DNA from: Flavobacteriia bacterium
GTDB lineage: Bacteria; Bacteroidota; Bacteroidia; Flavobacteriales; Flavobacteriaceae
Length of the DNA stretch: 64,000 nt
Assembly (NCBI GenBank): GCA_013298525.1
Contig: JAAFHW010000003.1
Location: 13,247-77,246 of the forward strand
Direction: 5' to 3'
Below the pieces are notes generated by a model. It was given only the letters and a program-made list of their open reading frames with translations, was not told the DNA's origin and made no database searches. Shown in pieces: positions 8,945 through 18,720 of the stretch (its first letter is position 1; every line of letters begins with the position of its first letter). Both the position numbers and the translations under genes were made by a program.

Positions 8945-10822
8945 TTATTGAGCTAAAAATAAATAACTAACTATGGCTAAAAGTCCTATTACGAATGCAA
9001 ATAAATACAATCCGATACTTCCAGTTTGTAATTTTTTTCCTTGATTTCCAATTCCATTTGCAACGGTTCCAAATCCGTAAACTACTTTTCCTAATGCAGG
9101 TTCTAAAGTTGTTCTAAAGAAATTAGAAAGTCCATTCAAAGGTTTTACTATTAATGAAGTGTAAAATTCATCAACATAATATTTGTTATAAATGGTTTTT
9201 GAGAAACCTGTTATTTCTGAATCTTCTTTTGGAACAAATCCTTGTTTGATGTATTTTGAATACGCCCAAACAATTCCGATAATTGCACCAGTTAAAGCAA
9301 TTGCCATCAACATATATTCTTGACTTCCAAGAGCATGATGTTCATGTTTAGTTGCTAAAATTGGTTCTAAGAAATGATTTAACCAATTGCTTCCAGGTAA
9401 ATTAATTAATCCACCAACAGTAGCTAATGCAGCAAGTATGATAAGTGGCAAAGTTATTAAACTCGGACTTTCATGTAAATGATGTTTTTGTTCTTCTGTT
9501 CCTCTAAATTCTCTAAAGAATGTTAAGTACATTAATCGGAACATATAGAATGCTGTCATGATTGATGCAATAGAACCAACAATCCAAAGTACTTTATTAT
9601 GTTCAAAAGCTACCATCAAAATTTCATCTTTTGACCAAAATCCTGCGAAAGGAAATATACCTGCAATAGCTAATGTTGAAATTAACATTGTTGCAAAAGT
9701 GATTGGCATTACTTTTCGTAAACCACCCATTTTACGCATATCTTGTTCGCCATGCAAAGCATGAATTACAGAACCAGAACCCAAGAATAAACAAGCTTTA
9801 AAGAATGCATGTGTTATGACATGGAATACAGCTACAGTATAAGCTCCCATTCCTAATGCCAAAAACATTAATCCTAATTGAGAAACTGTTGAATAAGCTA
9901 ATACTTTTTTAATGTCGTTTTGAAGTAATCCTATTGATGCGGCAACTAAAGCAGTTATTGCTCCAACTACTGCAATTATATGTTGTACATCATGAGTTAA
10001 ATCAAATAAGAAATTCATTCTTGTAATCATGAAAATACCAGCTGTTACCATCGTTGCAGCGTGAATTAATGCCGAAACTGGAGTTGGTCCGGCCATCGCA
10101 TCTGGTAACCATGTGTAAAGTGGTAATTGTGCTGATTTTCCAGTTGCTCCGATGAATAAACATAAAGCTGCAATTGAAAGGAATGCAGGCATGATGTATG
10201 AATTAGTTACTGCAGTTTTTAGTACAACATAATCTAATGTGCCAAATGAATTTGCCAAAATAAAAATCCCAATCAAGAAACCTAAATCACCAATTCTATT
10301 CATGATGAAAGCTTTCTTTGCTGCATCGTTATAATCTTGGTTTTTGTACCAAAATCCGATAAGTAAGTAGGAGCAAAGACCAACGCCTTCCCATCCGATA
10401 AACATTACTAATAAGTTGCTTCCAACTACCAGTGTTATCATGAAAAATACGAATAAATTCAAATAAGCAAAAAACTTATGCATATTTTCATCATCGTGCA
10501 TGTAGCTGATAGAGTATAGGTGAATTAGAGAACCAATTCCGGTTACAAATAATAACCACAATAATGATAATTGGTCTAATAAAATTCCAAAATCAATTTT
10601 CAGATTTCCTAATTGAATCCAATCAAATAATTTAACTTGAATTGGTTTGCCAGAAGTATTTAATTGCATGAAGAAGTAAACACTCATTGCAAAAGAGACA
10701 ACAACAGCTAGTGTTCCAATGGCACCTGAAATGTTTTTTCCTGCTTTCTTTCCGAAGAAAACATTGAATAAGAACCCAACAAATGGGGTTAATAATAAGA
10801 GTAAAACTAAACTATTCTCCAT
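8945..10822 (-). CDS. nuoL: NADH-quinone oxidoreductase subunit L
   Basis: This is the distal proton-pumping subunit of complex I, carrying the long lateral helix that lies along the membrane arm. It has 625 residues, the normal length. Visible signatures are FIGWEGVGLCSYLLIGFW, the lysine region GKSAQLPLYTWLPDAMAGPTP, VSALIHAATMVTAG, and QNDIKKVLAYSTVSQLGLMF. A His-rich segment (KHEHHALG) occurs in the C-terminal third. The start is 6 bases after the nuoK stop, showing tight operon packing. Confidence 0.97.
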   Translation of the reverse strand: MENSLVLLLLLTPFVGFLFNVFFGKKAGKNISGAIGTLAVVVSFAMSVYFFMQLNTSGKPIQVKLFDWIQLGNLKIDFGILLDQLSLLWLLFVTGIGSLIHLYSISYMHDDENMHKFFAYLNLFVFFMITLVVGSNLLVMFIGWEGVGLCSYLLIGFWYKNQDYNDAAKKAFIMNRIGDLGFLIGIFILANSFGTLDYVVLKTAVTNSYIMPAFLSIAALCLFIGATGKSAQLPLYTWLPDAMAGPTPVSALIHAATMVTAGIFMITRMNFLFDLTHDVQHIIAVVGAITALVAASIGLLQNDIKKVLAYSTVSQLGLMFLALGMGAYTVAVFHVITHAFFKACLFLGSGSVIHALHGEQDMRKMGGLRKVMPITFATMLISTLAIAGIFPFAGFWSKDEILMVAFEHNKVLWIVGSIASIMTAFYMFRLMYLTFFREFRGTEEQKHHLHESPSLITLPLIILAALATVGGLINLPGSNWLNHFLEPILATKHEHHALGSQEYMLMAIALTGAIIGIVWAYSKYIKQGFVPKEDSEITGFSKTIYNKYYVDEFYTSLIVKPLNGLSNFFRTTLEPALGKVVYGFGTVANGIGNQGKKLQTGSIGLYLFAFVIGLLAIVSYLFLAQ

Positions 10823-10828
10823 TAGGGA

Positions 10829-11149
10829 TTATCCTTTTAAGTTTTTTAAATTTGATATATCTACCGAACCAATATTTCGGAAGACAGCAACTAAAATCGC
10901 TAAACCTACAGCAACTTCTGCAGCAGCAACAGCCATAGAAAAGAATACAAATACTTCTCCTTTTGCATCTTGCCAATAAGTAGAAAAGGCAACAAATAGT
11001 AAATTTACTGCGTTCAACATAATTTCTATTGACATAAAAACAATGATGGCATTTCTTCTATACAATACTCCAAAGACTCCTATACAAAATAGAAGAACAG
11101 AAAGGAAAATGTAATTTTCAATACCAATTTGATTTAAAATATTCTCCAT
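10829..11149 (-). CDS. nuoK: NADH-quinone oxidoreductase subunit K
   Basis: This is a small membrane subunit (106 residues, three helices) contributing to the proton channel next to NuoJ. The intramembrane glutamates are visible in MSIEIMLNAVNL and AVAAAEVAVGLAI, as is the N-terminal FLSVLLFCIGVFGVLYRRNAI. It lies 2 bases after nuoJ and 6 bases before nuoL. Length and motifs are standard. Confidence 0.97.
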   Translation of the reverse strand: MENILNQIGIENYIFLSVLLFCIGVFGVLYRRNAIIVFMSIEIMLNAVNLLFVAFSTYWQDAKGEVFVFFSMAVAAAEVAVGLAILVAVFRNIGSVDISNLKNLKG

Positions 11150-11151
11150 GA

Positions 11152-11673
11152 TTATTTAGTTGGTTTTTCTTTTTTTGATAATAAAACAGCTCCAATCATT
11201 GCCACTAAAAGTAGGATAGAAGCAAATTCAAATGGAACCATAAATCCTTCTTTGTCATCCAATAAAACAGTTCCTAATTTTTTTATGGATTGAAAATCTT
11301 CACCAGTTGTAGGATAATCGCCAACGAAAGGTTTTGAGTACATAAATATTAAAACTAATGCTGTACTCAATAAAATAAATGTTGTTATGGCACCAAGTCT
11401 AGTAATTCTTGGTTTGTGAACTTCATCTTCTTTATTCAAATTCATTAACATAATGGTGAATAAGAATAGAATCATAATGGCACCAGAATAAACTATAACA
11501 TGAACTATTGCAAGGAATTGTGCATTAAATAACAAGTAGTGTCCTGCAATTGAAAAGAAACATAACACTAAATAAATAGCACTATGAATAGGATTTTTGC
11601 TGTATATGGTCAAAAACGCTGTTGCTAATGTGATAGCAGCTAAAACGTAAAATATGATAAGTATCGGTGACAT
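11152..11673 (-). CDS. nuoJ: NADH-quinone oxidoreductase subunit J
   Basis: This membrane subunit of complex I has 173 residues and five predicted helices. Visible signatures are SKNPIHSAIYLVLCFFSIAGHYLLF, FLAIVHVIVYSGAIMILFLF (the pi-bulge helix region), and a last helix FEFASILLLVAMIGAVLLSKK. It is 2 bases from both nuoI and nuoK. Confidence 0.96.
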   Translation of the reverse strand: MSPILIIFYVLAAITLATAFLTIYSKNPIHSAIYLVLCFFSIAGHYLLFNAQFLAIVHVIVYSGAIMILFLFTIMLMNLNKEDEVHKPRITRLGAITTFILLSTALVLIFMYSKPFVGDYPTTGEDFQSIKKLGTVLLDDKEGFMVPFEFASILLLVAMIGAVLLSKKEKPTK

Positions 11674-11675
11674 AA

Positions 11676-12221
11676 TTAATTAAGTTTTTTAGTATTTGCC
11701 ATAGCCATTTCTAATGGCATCACTAATTTATCTTTTCCGAAAATAAAATCTTCTCTATTGTATTGTGCTGGAACTAATTCTTTAGAAATTGTAAGGTAAA
11801 TTGCGTCTTTTGGACAAGCTTCCTCACATAATCCGCAGAAAATGCAACGCAACATATTGATTTCGTAGATTGAAGCGTATTTTTCCTCTCTGTACAAGTG
11901 TTCTTCACCTTTTTTACGTTCTTCAGCTTTCATGGTAATTGCTTCTGCTGGACATGAAAGCGCACATAAACCACAAGCCGTACAATTTTCTCTTCCTTGT
12001 TCGTCGCGTTTCAACATATGCTGACCACGATAAACAGGACTAAATTCACGAACTTGTTCTGGATAATGAATCGTTGCTTTTTTCTTAAAAAAGTGTTTGA
12101 TGGTAATCCATAAACCTTTAAAAATTGCTATCAGGTACATTCTTTCAAGAAAAGTCATTTCTTTATTAGAAACTTGTTTTTTCTTACCTGATAATGATAT
12201 ACTTTGTATCGATGTTGACAT
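11676..12221 (-). CDS. nuoI: NADH-quinone oxidoreductase subunit I (two [4Fe-4S] clusters)
   Basis: This ferredoxin-like subunit carries the N6a and N6b clusters to the quinone site. Two complete CxxCxxCxxxCP motifs are visible: CTACGLCALSCP and CIFCGLCEEACP. The N-terminal amphipathic region (MYLIAIFKGLWITIKHFF) would dock on the membrane. At 181 residues it is of family length. Confidence 0.97.
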   Translation of the reverse strand: MSTSIQSISLSGKKKQVSNKEMTFLERMYLIAIFKGLWITIKHFFKKKATIHYPEQVREFSPVYRGQHMLKRDEQGRENCTACGLCALSCPAEAITMKAEERKKGEEHLYREEKYASIYEINMLRCIFCGLCEEACPKDAIYLTISKELVPAQYNREDFIFGKDKLVMPLEMAMANTKKLN

Positions 12222-12232
12222 AATTTCTTTTC

Positions 12233-13264
12233 TTATTTAAAAGCTAGAATGCAAATTCCTGTTATAATAATATTGACAATAGATAGTGGAATTAATATTC
12301 TCCATCCTAAATTCATCAATTGATCGTATCTAAATCTTGGTATTGTCCATCTAATCCACATAAAGAAAAAGATGAAGAAACATAATTTGGCAAACAAAGC
12401 AAAAATTCCAATGACATTTCCAATATTTACACCCCAATTTTCTATAGCCCAACTCATTCCTGGATAATTGTATCCACCAAAGAATAAGACTGAAATTATT
12501 GTTGCCGAAATAAACATATTAGCATATTCAGCAAATAAATAGAATCCCATTTTCATGGAAGAATATTCTGTATGATAACCACCAATTAATTCTGATTCGC
12601 ATTCTGCCAAATCGAAAGGTGTTCTGTTAGTTTCTGCAAAAGCACAAATCAAAAAGATTAGGAATGACAATGGTTGATAGAATACATTCCAATGTAAACC
12701 ATGTTGTTGAACAGAGATTTCTTTTAAACTTAATGTTCCTGTCATCATCAATAAAGCAATAATAGATAAACCCATTGCAATTTCATACGAAACCATTTGT
12801 GATGCAGCACGAACTGCTCCCATCAATGAGAACTTATTGTTAGAAGCCCAACCTCCAATCATAATTCCATAAACACCTAGTGAAACAACAGCAAAAATGT
12901 ATAAAATTGCACTGTCTGTATCGGTTGCTTGAAGAATTACCGTTCTACCAAAAATCTCTAATCTATCACCCCAAGGAATTACAGCACTAGTCATTAATGC
13001 AGTACTCATTGCTACTGCTGGACCAACAAAAAACAAAAATCTATTTTTAGTATTTGGTTCAAACTCTTCTTTGGCAAAAAGTTTCATTCCATCGGCAAGT
13101 GGTTGTAATAATCCACCCCAACCAGCACGGTTTGGTCCAACTCTGTCTTGAAGATATGCAGCAACTTTACGTTCTGCCCAAGTTGAATACATTGCCATAA
13201 CCATTGTGACTGCAAATATCACAACAATAAAGATACTTTTTTCTATTATAAATGCACTATCCAT
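12233..13264 (-). CDS. nuoH: NADH-quinone oxidoreductase subunit H
   Basis: This membrane subunit forms most of the ubiquinone/menaquinone-binding pocket. It has 343 residues and eight helices. Visible signatures are YSTWAERKVAAYLQDRVGPNRAG, LQPLADGMKLFAKEEFEP, and AETNRTPFDLAECESELIGG followed by YHTEYSSMKMGFYLFAEY. The ATG overlaps the nuoG stop as TAATG, which implies translational coupling. Confidence 0.97.
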   Translation of the reverse strand: MDSAFIIEKSIFIVVIFAVTMVMAMYSTWAERKVAAYLQDRVGPNRAGWGGLLQPLADGMKLFAKEEFEPNTKNRFLFFVGPAVAMSTALMTSAVIPWGDRLEIFGRTVILQATDTDSAILYIFAVVSLGVYGIMIGGWASNNKFSLMGAVRAASQMVSYEIAMGLSIIALLMMTGTLSLKEISVQQHGLHWNVFYQPLSFLIFLICAFAETNRTPFDLAECESELIGGYHTEYSSMKMGFYLFAEYANMFISATIISVLFFGGYNYPGMSWAIENWGVNIGNVIGIFALFAKLCFFIFFFMWIRWTIPRFRYDQLMNLGWRILIPLSIVNIIITGICILAFK

Positions 13265-14310
13265 TATTTTGTATCTATTTTGTTACCGTCAATTTTTTCG
13301 TTATAATCAATTTCCGACATACTGATTTTTTTACGGTCAATATCTCTTCCCATTAATATTCCTTTTTCTGTTTCAATCACCACTTTATCCATTTTACGTG
13401 TATAATTGTTTTGATTGATAACAGAGTCTTTTTCAAATCTTCTTGGACCTTCAATTACCCAGTCAGAAACTTCTTTTTTGTCAAAACGACATGTGTTACA
13501 GATAAAATCTTCTACCTCATGGTATTCGTCTTTTCTTGCTGTAACTCTTTGAATTTCGTTTCCAAACATCCAAAGTGTTGTTTTTCCGCAACAACCTGGA
13601 GTTGTACATTCTCTGTGTGCGTTGAATGGTTTGTTGAACCAAACTCTAGATTTGAATCTGAAAGTTTTATCTGTTAATGCACCAACTGGACAAACGTCAA
13701 TCATGTTTCCAGAGAATTCATTATCAATGGCTGCAGAAACACAAGTTGAAATTTGAGAATGATCACCACGATTTAAAACTCCGTGAACTCTTCCATCAGT
13801 TAATTGATCTGCAACTTCTACACAACGTTGACAAACGATGCAACGGTTCATGTGTAATTGGATGTGTGGACCAATATCTTCAGGTTCGAAAGTTCTTTTT
13901 TCTTCTATGAAACGAGTTTCCGATTTTCCGTGTTCGAATGATAAATTTTGCAAATCACATTCTCCTGCTTGATCACAAACTGGACAATCTAATGGGTGAT
14001 TTATCAAAAGGAATTCTGTTACTGCTTTTCTAGCTTCGGTTACTCTTTCAGAAGATTTGCTGGCTACTTCCATTCCGTCTTGACAACCAGTAACACAAGA
14101 TGCTACTAATTTTGGCATTGGTCTTGGATCAGCCTCACTACCTTTTGTAACGTCAACTAAACAACAACGGCATTTTCCACCAGTTCCTTTTAGTTTAGAA
14201 TAATAACACATGGCTGGCGGAACGGATTCTCCACCAATCATACGAGCAGCCTGAAGGATTGTTGTTCCTGCTTCTACTTCTATTTCTTGACCGTCTATGG
14301 TTACTTTCAT
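13264..14310 (-). CDS. nuoG: Short NuoG-type iron-sulfur subunit of complex I
   Basis: This electron-transfer subunit holds the N1b, N5 and N4 clusters. Ligands visible are C35, C47, C50 and C72 for the [2Fe-2S] cluster; H105, C109, C112 and C118 (HPLDCPVCDQAGEC) for N5; and C157, C160 and C163 plus a later CPVGAL cysteine for N4. The protein is only 348 residues. It lacks the large molybdopterin-oxidoreductase-like C-terminal domain of classical NuoG (about 900 residues in E. coli) and the N7 cluster. The reading frame is clean, so this is a short form rather than a broken gene. Confidence 0.93.
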   Translation of the reverse strand: MKVTIDGQEIEVEAGTTILQAARMIGGESVPPAMCYYSKLKGTGGKCRCCLVDVTKGSEADPRPMPKLVASCVTGCQDGMEVASKSSERVTEARKAVTEFLLINHPLDCPVCDQAGECDLQNLSFEHGKSETRFIEEKRTFEPEDIGPHIQLHMNRCIVCQRCVEVADQLTDGRVHGVLNRGDHSQISTCVSAAIDNEFSGNMIDVCPVGALTDKTFRFKSRVWFNKPFNAHRECTTPGCCGKTTLWMFGNEIQRVTARKDEYHEVEDFICNTCRFDKKEVSDWVIEGPRRFEKDSVINQNNYTRKMDKVVIETEKGILMGRDIDRKKISMSEIDYNEKIDGNKIDTK

Positions 14311-14321
14311 TGTAAATTTTT

Positions 14322-14388
14322 TTAAAAGTTTAAAAGTTTAAAAGTTTAAGTGTTTCCACTTTGTACTTCCAACTTCTAACTTCGTACT
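14322..14388. repeat. Tandem short phrases in the nuoF-nuoG gap
   Basis: Three copies of a 9-base unit (TAAAAGTTT) are followed by an ACTTCCAACTTCTAACTTCG-type run of roughly 9-10-base units. The gap between nuoF and nuoG is 84 bases, longer than most gaps in this operon. No terminator or promoter box was recognised in it. Confidence 0.75.
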
Positions 14389-14394
14389 TTTAAA

Positions 14395-15762
14395 TTATAT
14401 TTCTTGTTTTGCTACTAAATGTTTCACTTTTTCAAATGGCTCATTCACAAAATGATCTCTATTTTTTACTTTTTCTGGGAAACGAATATGGTATTCAAAT
14501 TCATCTCTAAAATGACGAATTGCCGCAGCAACTGGCCATGAAGCCGCGTCACCTAGTGGACAAATTGTATTTCCTTCAATTTTAGATTGAATACTCCATA
14601 ATAATTCTATGTCTTCTTCGCGTCCTTGTCCGTTTTCTATTCTCCATAAAACTTTTTCTAACCAACCAGTTCCTTCACGGCATGGCGTACATTGACCGCA
14701 CGATTCATGGTGATAAAATCTTGAAAAATTCCAAGTATTACGAACGATACATGCTCTATCATCATAAACAATAAATCCTCCAGAACCTAACATAGAACCA
14801 GTTGCGAATCCACCATCAGATAAACTTTCGTAAGTCATCAATCTGTCTTCACCAGCGGCAGTTTTGTAAATTAAATTGGCTGGTAAAATTGGCACCGAAC
14901 TTCCTCCAGGAACTAGTGCTTTTAATGGTCTGTCAGTTTGCATTCCACCACAATATTCATCAGAATTCATGAATTCGTAAACAGAAACACCCAATTCAAT
15001 TTCGAAAACACCTTGATTTTTTATGTTTCCAGATGCTGAAATTAATTTGGTTCCAGTAGAACGACCAATTCCAATAGCAGCATAATCAGCACCAGAATTA
15101 TTTACAATCCAAGGCACAGCAGCAATTGTTTCTACATTATTTACTACGGTTGGATTTTGCCAAAGACCTTTTACAGCAGGAAATGGTGGTTTCAATCTTG
15201 GATTCCCACGTTTGCCTTCTAGACTTTCAATCAATGCAGTTTCTTCTCCGCAGATATAAGCTCCACCACCAATTTGAACAAAAAGCTCTAAATCATAGCC
15301 TGAACCTAATATATTTTTACCCAACCAACCAGCAGCTTTTGCTTCGGCGATGGCTCTTTCTAAAATTTTGTAAACCCACATGTATTCTCCACGAATGTAG
15401 ATGTAGGATAAGTTTGCACCAAGCGCGTAACTTGATGTAATCATTCCTTCAATTAATAGGTGAGGAATGTACTCCATTAAGTAACGGTCTTTGAAAGTTC
15501 CTGGCTCTGATTCGTCAGCGTTACAAACTAAATGTCTTGGATTACCTGATTTTTTATCGATAAAACTCCATTTCATTCCAGCTGGAAATCCTGCACCACC
15601 ACGACCACGAAGTCCAGAAGTTTTTACTTCTTCAACAACTTCATCTGGAGTCATTTTCTTCAAGGCTTTTTCTACTGATGCGTAACCGCCTTCACGACGA
15701 TATACTTCATAAGTTTTAATTCCCGGAACGTTTATTTTGTCTAATAATATTTTTCTTCCCAT
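14395..15762 (-). CDS. nuoF: NADH-quinone oxidoreductase subunit F (NADH- and FMN-binding)
   Basis: This subunit oxidises NADH via FMN and passes electrons to cluster N3. It has 455 residues. The FMN/NADH-binding glycine loop is GLRGRGGAGFPAGMKW, further nucleotide-site motifs are CNADESEPGTFKDR and GAYICGEETALIESLEG, and the N3 ligands are in SCGQCTPCREG plus a downstream cysteine in NTICPLGDAA. It starts 4 bases after nuoE. Confidence 0.97.
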   Translation of the reverse strand: MGRKILLDKINVPGIKTYEVYRREGGYASVEKALKKMTPDEVVEEVKTSGLRGRGGAGFPAGMKWSFIDKKSGNPRHLVCNADESEPGTFKDRYLMEYIPHLLIEGMITSSYALGANLSYIYIRGEYMWVYKILERAIAEAKAAGWLGKNILGSGYDLELFVQIGGGAYICGEETALIESLEGKRGNPRLKPPFPAVKGLWQNPTVVNNVETIAAVPWIVNNSGADYAAIGIGRSTGTKLISASGNIKNQGVFEIELGVSVYEFMNSDEYCGGMQTDRPLKALVPGGSSVPILPANLIYKTAAGEDRLMTYESLSDGGFATGSMLGSGGFIVYDDRACIVRNTWNFSRFYHHESCGQCTPCREGTGWLEKVLWRIENGQGREEDIELLWSIQSKIEGNTICPLGDAASWPVAAAIRHFRDEFEYHIRFPEKVKNRDHFVNEPFEKVKHLVAKQEI

Positions 15763-15766
15763 GATA

Positions 15767-16297
15767 CTATTTATCGTGTAAAGTGATTTTTCCGTCTTTA
15801 CAATCAGACACTAACTGATCGATTTTTTCTTTTGTTAAATGCTCTTGGTAGAAATCACCCAATTGCATCATTGGCGCATATCCACAAGCACCAAGACATT
15901 CAACTCCGCGAACTTCAAATAAACCATCAGCTGTTGGTTCGCCAACTTTTACACCCAATTTCGAACAAGTGTAATCCATCAAATCTTCTACTCCGTTTTG
16001 ACAACAAGGAGAAGTTTGACAGAATTCAAACATGTATTTTCCAATTGGACGTTGGTTGAACATCGTGTAAAAAGTTACAACTTCGTACACTTCAATATTT
16101 TGGATTTGTAAAATTTCAGCAACTTTGTTTTGCAATTCAATACTCAACCAATTGTCGTGAGCATCTTGAACTTCGTGCAAAACTGGAAGTAAAGCCGATT
16201 TTTGTTTACCTTCAGGATAATGACTGATTAGTTCATTGATACGGTTCATCAATGATTCAGTTATGTTTATCTCTTGTTTTATATGTGATCTTTCCAT
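15767..16297 (-). CDS. nuoE: NADH-quinone oxidoreductase subunit E ([2Fe-2S] N1a)
   Basis: This is a thioredoxin-fold [2Fe-2S] subunit. The 176-residue protein has the cluster ligands in CQTSPC and CLGAC and the family segment IQNIEVYEVVTFYTMFNQRPIG. It is separated from nuoD by an 87-base gap that carries GGATTTA phrases. Confidence 0.96.
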   Translation of the reverse strand: MERSHIKQEINITESLMNRINELISHYPEGKQKSALLPVLHEVQDAHDNWLSIELQNKVAEILQIQNIEVYEVVTFYTMFNQRPIGKYMFEFCQTSPCCQNGVEDLMDYTCSKLGVKVGEPTADGLFEVRGVECLGACGYAPMMQLGDFYQEHLTKEKIDQLVSDCKDGKITLHDK

Positions 16298-16322
16298 TTT
16301 TTAATTTTAGATTTACGATATA

Positions 16323-16343
16323 GGATTTAGGATTTAGGATTTT
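16323..16343. repeat. GGATTTA tandem phrase in the nuoD-nuoE gap
   Basis: Three tandem GGATTTA units are followed by TCTGTTATCTAAAATCTGC-like degenerate repeats. The unit is the same as around the four-helix-bundle gene in this operon. Confidence 0.75.
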
Positions 16344-16384
16344 TCAATCTGTTATCTAAAATCTGCATTCTGCAATCTTTCTTC

Positions 16385-17620
16385 TTATGCGTCTAATTCT
16401 CCTGCAATTACATTTAAACTTGATAATATTACGATGGCATCTGATAACATTCCGCCTTTAATCATTTCAGTGTAAGCTTGGTAATAAATAAAGCAAGGTC
16501 TTCTAAAGTGTAATCTGTATGGTGTTCTACTTCCGTCAGTTATTAAATAAAATCCTAATTCTCCGTTTCCGCCTTCTACAGGATGATAGATTTCTGCCAC
16601 TGGAACTGGAACTTCACCCATCACAATTTTAAAGTGATAAATTAAGCTTTCCATATTATGGTAAACATCTTCTTTTGGAGGTAAATAATAATCTGGAACA
16701 TCAGCGTGAATTGGACCTTCCGGTAATTTAGCTAAGGCTTGTTTGATGATGCTTAAACTTTCCCAAACTTCGGCATTTCTAACACAAAATCTATCGTAAG
16801 TATCACCTGATTTTCCTACAGGAACATCAAATTCAAAATCTTCATAAGAAGAATAAGGTTGTGCTTTTCTAACGTCATAATCAATTCCGGCAGCACGTAA
16901 ATTAGGTCCAGTTAAACCATATTGCATTGCTTTTTCAGCAGTGATTGGTCCGACATTAACAGTTCTGTCGATGAAAATTCTGTTTCTTTCGAAAAGGTTT
17001 TCAAATTCTTTCCAAGCAACTGGGAAATCTGTTAAAAAAGTGTCTAATTTTTTGAAGGCAGCTTCTGACCAATCTCTTTCGAAACCACCGATTCTACCCA
17101 TATTTGTTGTAAGACGAGCTCCACAAATTTCTTCGTAGATTTCGTATACTTTTTCTCTAAATTGGAATACATAAAGGAAACCTGTATAAGCTCCTGTATC
17201 AACTCCAAGAATCGAATTACAGATTAAGTGATCTGTTATACGAGCTAATTCCATTACGATGACTCTTAAATATTGAGCACGTTTAGGAACTTCAATTTCT
17301 AGTAATTTTTCAACAGTCATCCACCAAGCCATGTTGTTAATAGGAGAAGAACAGTAGTTCATTCTATCTGTTAAAACGTTTACTTGATAAAAAGGACGAT
17401 TTTCGGCAATTTTTTCAAAAGCACGATGAATGTATCCAATGGTTGGTTCTGCATCAAGAATTTTTTCACCATCCATAAGCAAGATATTTTGAAAAATACC
17501 ATGTGTTGCTGGATGCGTTGGACCAAGATTTAATATTGAAAGTTCGCTACCGTCTTCGTTGCGAGTTTGTTCAATAACTTTGGCATATCGATGCTCTGGT
17601 AATAATAATAAGTCTGACAT
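16385..17620 (-). CDS. nuoD: NADH-quinone oxidoreductase subunit D (49-kDa type)
   Basis: This subunit forms the quinone-reducing site with NuoB and is related to NiFe-hydrogenase large subunits. It has 411 residues. Signatures are LNLGPTHPATHGIFQ, the EPTIGYIHRAFEKIAE segment, GGFERDW, and a C-terminal LHFRRPCFIYYQAYTEMIKGGMLSDA followed by the glutamate/aspartate tail GELDA. It starts 28 bases after nuoC and is not fused to it. Confidence 0.97.
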   Translation of the reverse strand: MSDLLLLPEHRYAKVIEQTRNEDGSELSILNLGPTHPATHGIFQNILLMDGEKILDAEPTIGYIHRAFEKIAENRPFYQVNVLTDRMNYCSSPINNMAWWMTVEKLLEIEVPKRAQYLRVIVMELARITDHLICNSILGVDTGAYTGFLYVFQFREKVYEIYEEICGARLTTNMGRIGGFERDWSEAAFKKLDTFLTDFPVAWKEFENLFERNRIFIDRTVNVGPITAEKAMQYGLTGPNLRAAGIDYDVRKAQPYSSYEDFEFDVPVGKSGDTYDRFCVRNAEVWESLSIIKQALAKLPEGPIHADVPDYYLPPKEDVYHNMESLIYHFKIVMGEVPVPVAEIYHPVEGGNGELGFYLITDGSRTPYRLHFRRPCFIYYQAYTEMIKGGMLSDAIVILSSLNVIAGELDA

Positions 17621-17648
17621 TTTATAATGTTGAATTATTTATTTTGTT

Positions 17649-18170
17649 TTATATTTTTTGTGCCGTTCTTCCAAAGAAACGATCGTCTTTATCTGTTCTA
17701 CCGCTATCTTCCATTGGGAATTCTTTTCGCATTGGGAAAGACACCATTTCATCCATATTCAAAATACGTTTCAATTGTGGATGACCAATAAAATTAATTC
17801 CGTAGAAATCGTACGTTTCTCTTTCCATCCAATTGGTGCAAAGAAATAAATCGGTCATTGAATGAACTTCAGGATTTTCACCATTAAGATAAGTTGTTAT
17901 TCTTATTCTAACATTTTCAACCCAATTGTGAAGATGATACACTACTGCAAATTGATGATTTTCATCATTATCTGGATAGTGAACCCCACATAAATCGGTT
18001 AAGAAGTGAAAATTTAAATCCTCTTCTGTTTTTAAAGTTCTAATTACTTCGTAGATAGCATCTGAAGTAGCTTCGAATGAAAAAACATCTCGACTCATAG
18101 AAAAATTCAAAACTTTGTTTCCAAATTTTTGAGTCATTTTTTCTTGTATGTATGCCGTTTCTAAAGCCAT
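17649..18170 (-). CDS. nuoC: NADH-quinone oxidoreductase subunit C (30-kDa type)
   Basis: This peripheral-arm structural subunit supports NuoD. The 173-residue protein carries the family signature NWMERETYDFYGINFIGHPQLKRILNMD followed by PMRKEFPMED. The nuoB stop and nuoC start are one base apart. Confidence 0.95.
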   Translation of the reverse strand: MALETAYIQEKMTQKFGNKVLNFSMSRDVFSFEATSDAIYEVIRTLKTEEDLNFHFLTDLCGVHYPDNDENHQFAVVYHLHNWVENVRIRITTYLNGENPEVHSMTDLFLCTNWMERETYDFYGINFIGHPQLKRILNMDEMVSFPMRKEFPMEDSGRTDKDDRFFGRTAQKI

Positions 18171-18171
18171 A

Positions 18172-18717
18172 TTATAGGTTGTAAGAAGCTAATAATTCTT
18201 TATATTCTGGAGAATTTCTTCTGCGAACAGATTCATTCTTCACTAATTCTTGTAATTGCATTACGCCATCAACAATTTGTTCTGGTCTTGGAGGACAACC
18301 TGGTACATAAACATCTACTGGAATTACTTTGTCAATTCCTTGTAAAACTGAATACGTATCGAAAACTCCACCTGAACATGCACAAGCACCAACAGAAATT
18401 ACCCAACGAGGTTCAGACATTTGTTCGTAAACTTGGCGTAAAATAGGTGCCATTTTTTTAGAAATTGTTCCCATTACCATTAGCATATCGGCTTGTCGCG
18501 GAGAAAAACTTACTCTTTCTGAACCGAAACGCGCTAAATCGTAATGTGATGCCATTGTAGCCATGAACTCAATTCCACAACAAGAAGTTGCAAATGGTAA
18601 AGGCCAAAGAGAATTAGCTCTTGCTAATCCAACAACGTCGTTTAATTTAGTAGCGAAGAAACCTTCACCTGTTACTCCTTCTGGTGGAGCAACCATTTTT
18701 GTTTTAGAATCACTCAT
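18172..18717 (-). CDS. nuoB: NADH-quinone oxidoreductase subunit B (N2 cluster)
   Basis: This subunit carries the terminal [4Fe-4S] cluster N2. The 181-residue protein shows the tandem cysteines in SCCGIEFMA, a further ligand in GACACSGG, and the last in [10 protein letters not shown]. It also has [19 protein letters not shown], conserved in the family. It is separated from nuoA by 32 bases holding a TAATTCGTAATTTA direct repeat. Confidence 0.97.
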   Translation of the reverse strand: MSDSKTKMVAPPEGVTGEGFFATKLNDVVGLARANSLWPLPFATSCCGIEFMATMASHYDLARFGSERVSFSPRQADMLMVMGTISKKMAPILRQVYEQMSEPRWVISVGACACSGGVFDTYSVLQGIDKVIPVDVYVPGCPPRPEQIVDGVMQLQELVKNESVRRRNSPEYKELLASYNL

Positions 18718-18720
18718 TTA

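Noticed and set aside
13277-13300. TTTGTTACCGTCAATTTTTT near the end of nuoG, resembling half of the ECF element
   Set aside because: It lies in coding sequence and has no TATATC at the 17-base spacing, so it is a chance match.
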